The notes under the pieces are model-generated. The model ran no database searches and was not told the origin of the DNA. It saw only the letters and a program-made list of their open reading frames with translations. 64,000 bases of DNA. Origin: Dimorphilus gyrociliatus (lineage: Eukaryota; Annelida; Polychaeta; Dinophilidae). Of the stretch, positions 1-11,747 are shown in pieces; positions within the stretch are counted from its first letter, which is position 1; every line of letters begins with the position of its first letter. A program made the position numbers and the translations under genes. The DNA is taken from positions 620,001 to 684,000 of the forward strand of contig CAJFCJ010000017.1 in the NCBI GenBank assembly GCA_904063045.1, written 5' to 3'.

Positions 1-852
1 GCTATTTAGCAGTAATATATATTTATATACATATTTAAGAGAAATACATAAATTTCGTTATTTGTATCCTTTATCGTTCTAAAATCTATCCAACGAAATG
101 ACAATCTATTCTATAGAGATTCATTAATTATTTGTATAGAAGAGTTTGACTGTTAGTTCTCCATAGTTGGTAAAAATTTGAATAGATTATGATTAATAAA
201 AACATCTTTCATTTATATAAAAACAACAAATTAACCAATTTCTTCGTAATATACATTTTCATTATATAATTTACGAAGTTTACTTTTAATAACATTTTAT
301 CAATAAAAAGTCAACATTATTAGTTTATTAACAAATAGAGCAAGTGTTATTTGTTTATTTATTCATCTATTCATATATTCCTTTGATTATAGGAAGAAGG
401 AATAAACAGATACAATATTAGAACATCGATTATTACAACTATTTATTGTTCGTTCTATAATTTATTAATCCTCTTAATTATACTAATCCTTCAATTTTGC
501 TATTCTTCTTCTTACTTGCTTTTTATAAATATCATCCTAAATATTGTTTATAAGCACTTTTTTTAATAATCTCTATTTAGTGTGACTTTATTACTATTTT
601 TTATTATTTCGCAATATTACGTTAAGATATTAAACTTTTAACAGCTGTAGATGGCGCGAGTGTTTGCACGATTACATCTTCATTTAAAACATCTAATATC
701 GCTCTCTATCGGCTCGTTTCTACTTTATCTTTAGCACTATAAATTTGTATTCTCTCTTTATAGAGGGGTTTTTTAAAATAATTTTTACTATTTTAATAAT
801 TACTTGAAAATATTAAAAATATTTCAATTTCAACTAAAAATAGCATTGAAAT
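1..852. other. Noncoding region upstream of MESD
   Basis: AT-rich sequence with no coding exon I can support. The only distinctive element is a GC-containing block at 641-660 carrying TAGATGGCGC, about 200 bp before the MESD start codon, which may mark its promoter. The left part may hold the end of a gene lying outside the window, but nothing in it reads as protein. Confidence 0.6.
648..657 (+). promoter_or_regulatory. CTCF-core-like TAGATGGCGC element
   Basis: TAGATGGCGC fits the YAGRKGGCRS core of the animal CTCF motif exactly. It sits about 200 bp upstream of the MESD start. The same ten bases recur upstream of CDT1 (16156-16165). Binding is inferred from the motif only. Confidence 0.35.
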
Positions 853-1700
853 ATGAAAACAATATTTTTAATTGTCTGTACGGAGCTTTTTATATTTACT
901 TTGATAAATACTGCAAAAGAGGATGAGAAATGGAAGAAAAAAGATGTTAGAGATTATACCGATGCTGATCTAGAAAGACTTTATGATCAATGGGAGGTAA
1001 GGTTTTAACTTTACTGAAAATTACAGGTGTTTATGTTCAAATAGTAAACAAGTTTTTATATAGGACACTGATCCTGATGAGTTGAGCGAAGATGAATTAC
1101 CAGATTATAAGAAACGTCCACCACCTATATACGAAAAGGATATACGCAATGTGAAAGATCCAGAAGAAGTATTAAAAATGTCAAAAAAAGGACGAGTGAT
1201 TATGTTATTTGTGACCGTTTCAGGTAAAAAACATCATTATAATATTCATATTTTCATCATTCTTCTCTAAGCTATAATTGAAAAAAAAACAACAAACAAT
1301 CATATTAGGTGATCCAACTGAAAGAGAAACTAATGACATCACTCGTCTATGGCATGGAAGTCTATTTAATGCTCATTTTGATATTCAAAGGTATTATAGT
1401 ACAATTGTAATGGAATTATTTTACAACAATCAATCTTTTTTAGGTATGTTATAGAGAAAAATAGAGCGATATTCAGTGTACCTGATGGCTCAAAAGCTTG
1501 GGATGTTAAAGACTTTCTTATCAAACAAGATAGATGTTTGCTAGTTACAATAGATGGAAAAGAATACTATGGCAAAGCTCATTCAGTGAGTAAAATGGAA
1601 AGTCTATCAAATATTAGAGTTTTAAATCCCCTCTTTATCGTTCTATTAGAAATTTGAAGATGGAAAGAAATCGACAAAATTAAAGAAAGATGAATTTTAA
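853..1700 (+). CDS. MESD: LRP chaperone MESD
   Basis: MESD is an endoplasmic-reticulum chaperone that folds the beta-propeller/EGF modules of LDL-receptor-family proteins, including LRP5/6. Five exons: 853-996, 1064-1223, 1309-1390, 1444-1585 and 1650-1700; 192 aa. Residues 1-20 form a hydrophobic signal peptide. Family blocks follow: VRDYTDADLERLYDQWE, LKMSKKGRVIMLFVTVSG, ITRLWHGSLFNAHFDIQR, and then the DGSKAWDVKDFLIKQDR region. The protein ends KDEF, a variant of the ER retention signal (human MESD ends REDL). It is somewhat shorter than human MESD (234 aa), mainly for lack of the long N-terminal leader. CCDC40 starts only about 210 bp downstream on the same strand. The identification is firm; the start is the only ATG giving a signal peptide. 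Confidence 0.95.
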
Positions 1701-1909
1701 GAGTTTAAAGAAAAGTAAAATATTTTTTGTCCTCTTATCATTAAATACTTAATTTAATACTTTAATACTAAGTGTTAAGTAACTGGAATTTGTATAAAAT
1801 TGAATAATAAAATAAATACCATGTAAAATTCATAATGTCTAGGCTTTCCCGCCAAATTTTTGTTTTTAATAGAGGGCGTTAGTAACATATTGTCATAGTA
1901 ACAAACAAC

Positions 1910-4900
1910 ATGTCGGAGCCAGAGGATAGGTAGGTATTTTAATCTACAAAAAAACATTTTATATGATCTAGATATATTAACTTTTATATTTTAACAACAA
2001 TTGAAATAAATAAACAATTGTAATAGACGAAAGACTTTTAAAGAAAATTTTTTAGAATTCTGCAATTTATCATATAATCCTTTTTCAACAAAAGAAATTT
2101 TTTAAAAAATTGATTGAAAATTGGTAAAATTCAACCTTTTGCAGTGTTTAATTTCAAGATTATTACTTTTTGTAAACATATCTATATATTTAATGCACTT
2201 TATATGCAAATTCTAGGTCTTACAGCCCTTAATTTTTCAGTGAAACTATGTAAACGTTTGATTATTAATTACATAAAAATTTTGTTTTTATTGTTTATTT
2301 TAGAAAAAGAGAACATAAATATAAAAGAGGGTAAGGTCCAATATTAAGGAAAAATTATATATGTAAACGTATTCAATATATCTAAAAAACTGTTCGTTTA
2401 TGTAACATTCTTACGTAAAAAATTCATACTTTAATTCTAAATTATAATGTTTATTCTATTGAAATGATCAAATTCATCTTGCCTTTTGATTGTTGTATTC
2501 TTTCATTTAGTATATATGTATAGATATACAAAGAGCTAAATTGATTATCATTTCATTTATTCATTATATTCGGATAAAATAACATTATATTAACTTTTTA
2601 GGCCCCCCTCTCAAGTCGGCAACGTTGTCAGCCAAGTTACAGTTAAAGCACTTCAAGAAATGGATACTGGCGATATGGCTAAACGTAATCCGAAACCTCC
2701 TTCTAGACCGCCTTCGCAAGGTTCCAGACGATCTTCAGCCAGAGGATCTAAACCTGCCTCACCCAGTTTGGAAATTGTGGGATCTAGACCAGGATCTGCT
2801 ACTCAAAGAGATGAAGATCGTCCAGCTTCTATAGCCCAAGGAGCTTCTAGACCTGACTCAGCCGTAAAAGGAAGTTCTAGACCTGGATCAGCTGTGAAAC
2901 GTGAGTCAAGACCAGGATCAGCTGTAAAAGGTGGCTCAAGACCTGCGTCTGGTGTAAAGCCTCCCTCACGACCTGGTTCTGCAACAAGAGCTGGATCAAG
3001 ACCGACTTCAGCTGCCCCAGAAGGATCGAAACCAGCTTCAGCTGCAAAGGCTGGTTCTAGACCACCATCTGAGACTGGACCGATACCTCTATCGAATTCC
3101 AGACCAACATCAGCTGTAGGCAGAGACTCCAGACCAGTATCAGCTGCGGGAAAAGAATCCAGGCCTTCTTCGGCCGTAGGCAAAGATTCAAGACCAACTT
3201 CAGCTACCGTTAAAAATTCGAGACCTGGCTCTGCAACAGCTGAAAAAGCAAAAACAACAGAAGAAACGAAACAGCCATCACCCTCTGGGTCCAGGCCTAT
3301 GTCTCGTCAAGCACCAATTGGTGCAGCAGAAGAAGAGCAAGTAGACAAACCTGCATCTAGACCCAATTCCCCAGCGCAAATTGAGGGACAGAATAGACCA
3401 GTATCTGTTAAAGGATCGCGACCAACATCTGCTCCCGCTGAAGATAAAGATAAACCAATCGAAGAAAGAACTCAAGATCCTGCAGATGAGCCTACAGAAC
3501 CTGTTTTAACAACAGATCCGATGGATAGACTGGATTTTCTTGAAACATCTCCTATTCGTGATAGTCCTTTGGATGATTCAAGACAGAGAGGTGATGGAGG
3601 AGATGGTGGCGACGGCGGTGATGATGGTGATGACGATCATGATGAGCACGATGATATGTACGAGATTGAAGATGAAGAACAAATGATGGCTGAAGAAGAT
3701 GAGGAGCAGGAAATGGTTGTGCTTGACCCAGATCACGTAAGTATTAAATCTCTTTAAAAAAACACAATCCTGACAAAAAACTTTATTTTAGCCATTGATG
3801 GTCCGATTCCAAAAAGCCTTGAACAAGCACTTAAATCAAGTTAATGATAGACTTACTTTGGAACTTCGAGAATTGGAAGAGTCTGTTAAGAAGAATACAG
3901 TTGAAAGAGAGGATCTTGGTGTAGATTTGTACGGTGTACAGCAGGAATTAGCTAAATATCAAACTCTCTTAGAAAAATATCATGATGAACAAGCAGAGAA
4001 AAGGAATGAACAATTACGTTTAGAACAGAATTTAGACGAAGTTCGCAGAGTATATAGTAGAAAACAAACAGAACTCAATATGGAAAGATCCAGATGTAGT
4101 AAATTATTAAGCGAAGTAGAAAACTTGGCTCTTAAAACTCATTACATGGAAGAAGCCAAAAGAGATATGCGAGGAGATTTGGCAGTTATGAAAAGGGCCG
4201 CTGAAAAAGCGGACACAGAAGTTTCTAAGGCAGAAGTTGAGAAACAAAAGCAAGATCTGTATGTGAATAGATTAATTGAAAGAGCCGATCGGTTAGTAAA
4301 ATATTAATTTATGTTTAACGCGTCTAATAAATCAATATGATTCTAGTTTGAGGGAAGACATTGCACTTTTTGAAGCTCAAATATCAGCTCAAAACGAAGA
4401 GACCAAAGCGGCTAGAACAACTTTAGGTGAAGCTCAAATGGAAATTGAAACGATAAATATGGAAAAGAAACAGCTTTTTCAACAATGGAATAGTAGCTTA
4501 ATAGGAATGCGAAGAAGAGACGAAGCTCATGCTGCAATGTTACAAGCTTTAAAGGAACAGGAACAACGTGTTCTTACTCTTAATACGGAAATAGAAGCCT
4601 ATAAGAGAAGTATTTCCAAGGAACAAGAGAAGAATGAAAAGCTTACTTTGATACTAAATAAGACGGAAACGGATGTTAACACTGTATATATCTATATCTT
4701 TTTTAAGGATGTAATTTCCCTGTTTCATAATTTTTTTCAAACAATTTCAGGTTAGAAAAGCAATGGCCCAATGTGCTAAAAAGTACAATGACGCCAAACA
4801 CGAATATTCAACTAGACAACGCCTCTTATTCGAAACTGAACAGAGTTTAAACAAAGCTATTACTGATAAAACTCTAAAAGCTAACGAAGTCGAAGCCATA

Positions 4901-6544
4901 CGTAAGCAAATTGAAAGAGAATACGCGGAAAAGGTTAAGGTTGAAGATGAAATTTTGGAGAAGATAAGATCTCAAATGACTATGGATAAGGCTGCAAAAT
5001 ATACTTATAAAATGACACATAAATTGAGATCCATTACAAGGGAACTAGAAAGTACAAAGGCGAAAATTGAAAACGATATTTCCAAGAGTTCGTCAAAGGT
5101 CTTTGATGTTCAGACAAGAATCGACGGACTGAAAGGAATCTTGGAAGAATTGGATAAGGAAGTTAAACAGAGAAATGAAACCATATCAAAGAGTGAGGTT
5201 GATATGAACAAGAAGAATGCTCTTGTTGAAAGAAAGCAACAGACAATCGATCTCTTCAATAAGAAATTAGAGCAAATGATTGAAGCTGCCGGAGGTGTTG
5301 AGCTAGGACCATTGGAAATTCAAATAAACTCTCTTACTAAATCCATTGATAGTATGCAAGCAGAATTGGCTGATTTACAACAGATTTGGCTGAGAGATCA
5401 ATCGCAATTAGTAAGATTAGCAACTGAAAAGGATAGTCAATCATCAGATATTGAAAAATTAAAGAAACAACTAACAATTCTAAGCCAGAAGAAGATTAGA
5501 ATTGAAAGTGATATTAACAGACAATTGTCTCTCATAGCCGATTACGAAAGACAGATAAGAAACATGCAAAATGATATGATAAAATTAAATACTCTTGTTC
5601 ATAGAGAAAAGAGTTTAGAAGAACGCTTGAATGCTGATAATTCATTATCGGAAAATGATTTCATCTCTAAGCTAAGAGAAGCGGAGCGTGAATCAATTGA
5701 AATGCAAGAAAAAATGGACAATCTAAAAGAGGAAAAGGAAAGATTATTAAATAGCTTAATAGAAGCTGAACGTCAAATTATGCTCTGGGAGAAAAAAACT
5801 CAATTAGCTAAAGAAACGAGAGCTGCTGTTGATTCTGAAGTGGGTCAAGGCGAAATCAAAGCGATGAAGAGTGAAATTCATAGAATGCAAGTTCGGTTAG
5901 TATCTAAACACTTCAAAGGAACATTAGATATAACTTGTGATGTTAATATTTAACGTATTTACTTCAGATATTCGCAATTGATGAGGCAACAAGAAAAAAT
6001 GATTCAAGAAATGGAAAAAGCTGTTTCAAGAAGAGATACAATTGTAACTAGGGGAGATGCGCAGTCAAAAATGAATAAGAAAACAATTACTAAGGGAACC
6101 TTTCATAGAAATCTTGCTCAATTAAGGCAAAAGATTAAGCAAACAATTCAGGAAGCCACTGAATGCGATAAACAAATATCTGAACTGAAGAGAGATCAAG
6201 AACAACTAACAAATCAACTGGAGGATAAACAATTGAATGTTCATCAACTGAAACAAGTTTGTGAACAGATAGAAATTGATATCGATCAGCTAAGAGATAC
6301 TAAGGCAGCAAACAAATTTGACCTATTAAGTAAACAGCAAAAAACAAAATGGCTAAATCAGCTAAAAGAAGGAAAGTACAATAGATTTTGCAGAGATCAG
6401 GAAGCTGTAGATATAGAATTAAGTAAACAAATGGAAAGAACACAAGCTCTAGCTGCTATCGTTGATAGGTTAAATCAAGAATTTCCACAATCTCAAATAT
6501 CTTTAAGAAGGGTTACATTAGCTTTGAGACAGCATACTTCATAA
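1910..6544 (+). CDS. CCDC40: CCDC40, axonemal 96-nm ruler coiled-coil protein
   Basis: With CCDC39, CCDC40 forms the molecular ruler that sets the 96-nm repeat of motile-cilium axonemes and positions inner dynein arms and the nexin-dynein regulatory complex. Six exons: 1910-1929, 2602-3736, 3792-4291, 4347-4683, 4751-5895 and 5968-6544; 1237 aa (human 1142). After a 6-residue first exon (least certain), residues ~40-290 are about 20 imperfect S-R-P-x-S-A repeats. An acidic Gly/Asp/Glu stretch follows, then long coiled coil to the C terminus. Diagnostic blocks are DHPLMVRFQKALNKHL, LREDIALFEAQISAQNEET, LIGMRRRDEAHAAMLQAL, and the AVSRRDTIVTRGDAQSK region near the end. It faces the serine protease gene tail-to-tail, 141 bp apart. 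The orthology is clear from the coiled-coil core; the repeat-rich N terminus is not one I know from vertebrates. Confidence 0.95.
2760..3440 (+). repeat. Tandem S-R-P-x-S-A coding repeats in CCDC40
   Basis: Degenerate 21-33 nt coding units, each giving Ser-Arg-Pro-x-Ser followed by Ala-Val/Ala-Ala and Lys/Gly-rich spacers. About 20 copies lie in exon 2 of CCDC40. Codons vary among copies while the protein motif is kept, which suggests selection on the peptide. The bias also keeps the opposite strand open (2803-3183), with no sign that it is a gene. Confidence 0.85.
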
Positions 6545-6685
6545 AGAAATGGGAAAAAAATAAAAGTTTATATAAACTATTTCATCCAGTATTCTTTGAA
6601 TTTGTATTCTTATCCTTTTCGTATAATAAATCATAAACAAACAAACAAATATTTTTTTCGATTTTACAATCAACCTCTTAGACGA

Positions 6686-8798
6686 TTAATTCAATTTGGC
6701 ATTTTCCCTTATCCAATCAACATAGTGGAGAACGTTTGTATAAACACCTGGTATTCCTAATCCACATTCGTGGCCGAAACTTGTTATACCATATAGAACC
6801 CATCGGTTACCGGCTCTACACGATAATGGTCCTCCCGAATCACCCTGTAATTCAAAATTAGTTTTAATAGTAAATCGATATTGAATTGGATAGAATGATA
6901 ACTTACAAAACAAGCATCTTTGTTAGCTTCTCCTCCTGCACAAATCATTCTATCCTTCCATATTCTTTGCATACGATACAGTTTAAAATAAGCTGTAGAG
7001 CATTTAGCTACGTTTACGATTGATATTTGAAGTTGTTGTAGTTTATTAATATCTCCACTTTCTGTATATTAAAATAAAACATGAATAAAATAGAAAGAAA
7101 GTATTTTGTATAGCATTATCTTACTTTTTGTTAAACCCCATCCAGTAACGTAGCATTCCGCATGCGTTAACTCCGCATCAGGTAAACATATCTTTCTAAC
7201 TTTTTCATTTAGAATAGCTCTTTTATTGAGTTTGATCAAAGCTATATCGTTTAAATATGTATAAGATTTAAAATCTGGATGAATGATTATCTTTTCAACT
7301 GAAAATTCCTGTTCGGTGTTGTCTTTTGTCTTCCTTCGGTGTTCTCCTAAAATAACTTTATATTTGGACAAATCCGTTGTTCTGTTTAAAAAGAGAGAAG
7401 ATTTCTATGAGAATTTTATGTTTCAACTAGGCCCAACAACTTACAAAGTAACACAATGAGCTGCAGTTGCAATATATTGGTCTGATATAACAGTTCCACC
7501 ACACCTGGGTATGCTATTTCGTAAGTGAACATAAATCAAGGCTTGCCAAGGCCAATCGTTAGGTGAAGAGTCTACACCTCCAATAATACTATTTGATATA
7601 TAATCTTTCGTTTCTCCAGGTCTCAAACCGCAATCTCTTTCCAAATGAGTGGTTTTAATGCCTATTTTAAACCCACCCGCTGTTACACTATAATCGGATT
7701 TAAACTGTAAATATAGATCTTTTCCGGTAGCAATAAACTGGAAAGTTTTCTTAGTCCCACATAATTTTTCACTATATTTAGAGCTATTTGTTGGTGCGTT
7801 ATATATCTCTAAACTATCGTAAGCGCAATTTTGACCATTCTCCAAATCGAATGAATAGAAGGTCAGCATGGGCAACTGTAAGAGAATAAAGAGAATTATT
7901 TAGGTTTTGCGTTAAAAATTAACCTTTAAGTATATACGAACAAGGTGGCCATCACTCTTTATTCTCCAAGAGCAAAATACGTTATTAGGATAATCTTTCG
8001 GATAATTTAGAGAAGTTATAAATTGTTCTCTATTCGTTGCTGTTAGAATCATTGTTGATCCTTTGCAGGGACCTGCAACTGATAAAGAAAAGATCTATAG
8101 AATATAGTATATTAAAAGTGGTCTAATTAGAAATGAACCTTTTTTAGGAGTAAAATAATAGGCCAATCTAAATCCGGTCTTTGATAGATAATCATCAGAG
8201 TGGAATGTAATAATAACTGGTTCATTTTTTATCACAATGTCCGATGGATTTTTATTACCGCAGAATTTCTTGGAGGTTGAAGAAGTTTCCACTCTTACAT
8301 AATCATATTTGCAGTTTGTTCCATATTCAATGTCGAAATTTTTGAATACTAGTTTAAGCGTCTAATTCAGAAATTAAAGTATATTTAGATATTCTTAGCG
8401 TTAAATTATGTAATAATAATAATAATATATACTCCCGATTGAGATGGTTTTAATGTCCATTTGCAGTTTTGACCTAAATCATAATTTCTATTATTTCCAT
8501 ATTTAGGTGATGAGATATAACCGTTTCCTTTAACAACTATTTCTTTATCTTTTGGGCATTCAATTTTAGATTCTATAGTTTTAACAATAAAAAGAAGAAT
8601 AGATATTAATTTAATATTCTAATAGATTTCAATGAATTTTAATAATAAATTAAATTTTCATGAAAAATTACCTTCTCTTTTAATAAGCGTATTAAGTAGA
8701 TTTAATAATTCTTCATTTGATGATTCGGTTATAATTATATTAGTTGAAAAGTATATCAGAAACGTTAAAAGAATACTATTTAATCCAATAATAGTCAT
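6686..8798 (-). CDS. Secreted CUB-CUB-trypsin serine protease (ovochymase-like)
   Basis: Eight exons (8672-8798, 8433-8572, 8139-8361, 7924-8078, 7445-7875, 7125-7381, 6907-7061, 6686-6844) give 548 aa. There is a hydrophobic signal peptide at residues 1-~24, two CUB domains (one over exons 2-3, one over exons 4-5) and a C-terminal S1 protease domain. The catalytic triad is intact: His in TAAHC, Asp in NDIALIKL, Ser in GDSGGP. The primary-specificity position is Asp (DACFGDSGGP), predicting trypsin-like cleavage after Arg/Lys. The activation junction reads ISNS-IIGG, so P1 is Ser, not the usual basic residue. CUB-plus-trypsin architecture resembles ovochymases and other extracellular proteases of fertilisation or body fluids. 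The exact orthologue and substrate are unknown. Transcription runs toward CCDC40. Confidence 0.88.
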
Positions 8799-9296
8799 CT
8801 TAGTTAGGACCTAACCGTACTTTAAGAACTATCTTTAAAAATAGATCCAGTACGAACGATCGGCAAACATGTGGTATTGTAAATTGTTAAGGTGGTGGGG
8901 GGCGTAAGGCCTTTTAATAAAGAATAAAGCTATAATGTACAACAGAATAGGCTTGATACCAATAATTCGACTAACCAGGCCCTTTTTTTTTCTTATATAA
9001 ACAACGTATCCAATAGACTGTTATTAAATAAAGCTATATTATAAATATTGATCAATATTTAGACAAAATATTCACAAAAAAAAGAACTCAGATGAATATT
9101 ATAAAGATAAATCGTATAAGAAACTTGAAACTGAGATCTTATTTCTATCTTTAAGAGAACATATCTTTTTGAACGAATTATCATAATCGCAACATATATG
9201 TCTCTTCATTAATTGCTACATAACTATTGATAATTATTCCAAATTAGTATATAATTTCTCTGTACTAGATATCAGACTTTTAACTAAATATCTATT
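8799..9296. other. Intergenic region between protease and antiporter genes
   Basis: About 500 bp containing the protease promoter and 5' leader on the right of its ATG (8798) and the 3' untranslated region of the antiporter. AT-rich apart from a short G-rich block near 8893-8905. No coding exon or RNA gene seen. Confidence 0.5.
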
Positions 9297-11242
9297 CTAA
9301 ATTTCATCGTCTCTTGCATTCATATTTTCTTCACTATTATCAGTTTGCTTCTTCAAAAGTCTTGGACCTGATATTGAAATTGCTGCTGCGCCAACTGGAG
9401 CTGTTACTAAAATAACCATTACAGCAACAGCCAATATCTAAAATATATAAAGAAATCAATTAAATCAATTAATACAGTTGTAAATAAATGTTTAGCTTTA
9501 TTACAATTAGTCCATTTTTCTCCTCAACCGAATTGAATAGCTTTTTCTCTCTCGTTATATCTAAAGCTTGAGAACCAATAGCTGCTTGAACAGTAGCTTT
9601 CGGCAACCAGGCAAGTGGAATAAAAAACTTTTCCTTAGTATTCAAACCTAATCGTAACACTGCCAAGAATGAGGCGATTACTCGAAACAATAAACCTATA
9701 GCAAGGACAGCTAGACCTAAACCTGTATAATAGGATAAGCTTTGTATAACAAACTCAAAAACTTGTAATTATTCTGATTGAAATTAACCTATTGTAGAGC
9801 TTTTAATTTTTGTAATGTCGATTTCTGCTCCAATTAAACCAAAAAGAAGAGGCTGAAAAACTATCCATAAATTAGCGAAATATTCAGAGATGATTTTATC
9901 GCTTCCTTCGTCTTTCCTCCAGTTTATGGCAGCTACAAATGGTATAGTTAAACAGGCAAGAGCACCAGCGCCCGCGAAGTCTAAATTTTTACTTCCAAAT
10001 ACGGCTAATATACCGTATCCAAACAGAAATATAAATCGAATAGGATGTTTGTTCTTGCTTGTCGCAGTAGGAATAAACCATAGTATAGTTCCTAGAATAA
10101 CTCCGAAAAGAACTCCGCCAAAAGCCTCCAATGGTCCTTTGGCAATTAGAAGACCAAAACTTCCTTCGCTAAACGCTATGCCAACACACAAACCAAACGC
10201 TGTAATGGCAAGGACATCGTCTACGCTGGCGGCTGCTATAACCAATGTTGGAATTCCCTTATCAATTCCATAACCCCTTTCTTTCAAGTTAAGTAAAGAT
10301 GGCACAACAACAGCAGGTGAAACTGCTGCTAAAACAAATCTATAAAAGACAAAACAGTTATTATATACTTGGTATTAGATAATAGTAAAGAAAGCAACAG
10401 ACAAAGTATGTTACAACCTACCCCAACATAAAGCCCCATGACCATGGTAAATCAAGAAGAAAGTGTGATACAACACCAACCGTTAATGCCTCTACAAGGC
10501 ATGGTATAAAAGCAAGCCTAATAACTCCAAAACTTAATTTTTTGAGGGCAACAGGATCTAATCCTAATCCAGCCCTTGTTAAAATGACTATAAGGGCTAA
10601 ATTTCGTAAGGCAGAAGACCAATCTTGGTTTATAGATTCTCCTATGGTTTTAATTCCGGGAACATTTCTTAACAGACAGCCAGTAATTAACATACCTGAT
10701 ATGAATTTAAATTGATTACAAATGTTCAATAACAATTCAAAATGATTGATACCTAATAGAGGAGGCATTTTTAGTAAATCAGCTAAGTCTCCTCCACAGA
10801 TGCAACAAATGCATAAAACAAAAATAGAGAAGAAATTCCCTCCAGGTAACGCTTCCTTTTTAGTGATTGACCAGAGAACACACCATATTAAAAACAATAG
10901 AATTATATAAGCTAAAAATTTGGCAAATCTTCCAAACGGCGGACATAACAAACCATATTTAAAACGTTGTAATTTGGATGGATTTGAAGGTAATGGATTT
11001 TCATTTCTAAGACAAGGTTTAAAAAAAGATCTGACGATACTACAACATTTATTACAACGTGAATTAGGTTCATGGGTCTCGACGTTGAGTTGATTGTTTC
11101 TATTCCCTGTTGCAAATGCTACTAAGCTATTTTCTTCTTCTTCTCCTTCTTCATTGTGTATTTTTATTGTGGGTATTTCAATTTCAGATTTTCTTGCATC
11201 TTCAGATCCGTGAAAATTGGATTTAGATGACATACTATCCAT
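9297..11242 (-). CDS. Sodium/proton antiporter, SLC9B (NHA) family
   Basis: CPA2-type cation-proton antiporter of the NHA1/NHA2 family, a polytopic membrane protein exchanging Na+ or Li+ for H+. Four exons: 10422-11242, 9789-10339, 9505-9722 and 9297-9437; 576 aa. A ~95-residue acidic, cysteine-containing cytoplasmic N terminus precedes about 12 hydrophobic segments. The essential paired aspartates of the family are present in ASVDDVLAITAFG. Other family blocks are LRNLALIVILTRAGLGLDP and FVLAAVSPAVVVPSLLNL. The ATG at 11242 is the first in a clean leader. The gene is head-to-head with VPS45, start codons 505 bp apart. I cannot say whether it is orthologous to SLC9B1 or SLC9B2. Confidence 0.92.
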
Positions 11243-11747
11243 TGAAGTTAAATCTTAGTTAAGATTGGTTATCAGTTGAAGAGTAATTATTGTAGAAAGT
11301 TGGCTATAAATATCAATCTTGTGAATGCGGCATCGGTTCTATAATGATTTTAATTGCATTGATAGCAAAAAGGGAAATTCTATAAGTTATTAATAACGCA
11401 ACTTTTGATAAGAGATAAATAAAACTTGATAAGAATGGGAAAGTGACCGACCTCTATTATACCAGTTTTCGCGCCAGAAATAATAAATCATTTGCATATG
11501 ATAAAAAAGTTAAATTGCGATTTCTGCATAGGAAGAATTTGTAAAAAAATTAATACTTAATCCGTTACTTCTTAATTATAATTTTATACGAAACTAACAT
11601 TGTGCCACATGATTAAGCCCTATTTTCATTGACATCAATATTCCGAGGTATCAAATATTGCAACTTTTTTCTTCTAGATCGAAGCATCCAGCATAAAATT
11701 TACAAAAATCAAATAGACTTATTGACTAATTCAAATAAAACCTCAAA
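11243..11747. promoter_or_regulatory. Divergent promoter region, antiporter (-) / VPS45 (+)
   Basis: The 505 bp between two outward-facing start codons must contain both promoters. A GC-rich island at 11466-11475 (TTTTCGCGCC) stands out in AT-rich sequence and matches the E2F site TTTSGCGC. It lies about 225 bp from one ATG and 275 bp from the other. No TATA box is obvious at a fixed distance. Confidence 0.45.

Noticed and set aside
2803-3183. 126-codon open frame on the minus strand
   Set aside because: It is the antisense of the CCDC40 Ser-Arg-Pro repeats; the codon bias of the repeats keeps it open. No start context or family similarity.
9890-10273. 127-codon open frame on the plus strand
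   Set aside because: Antisense of the highly conserved antiporter exon 2; no independent evidence.
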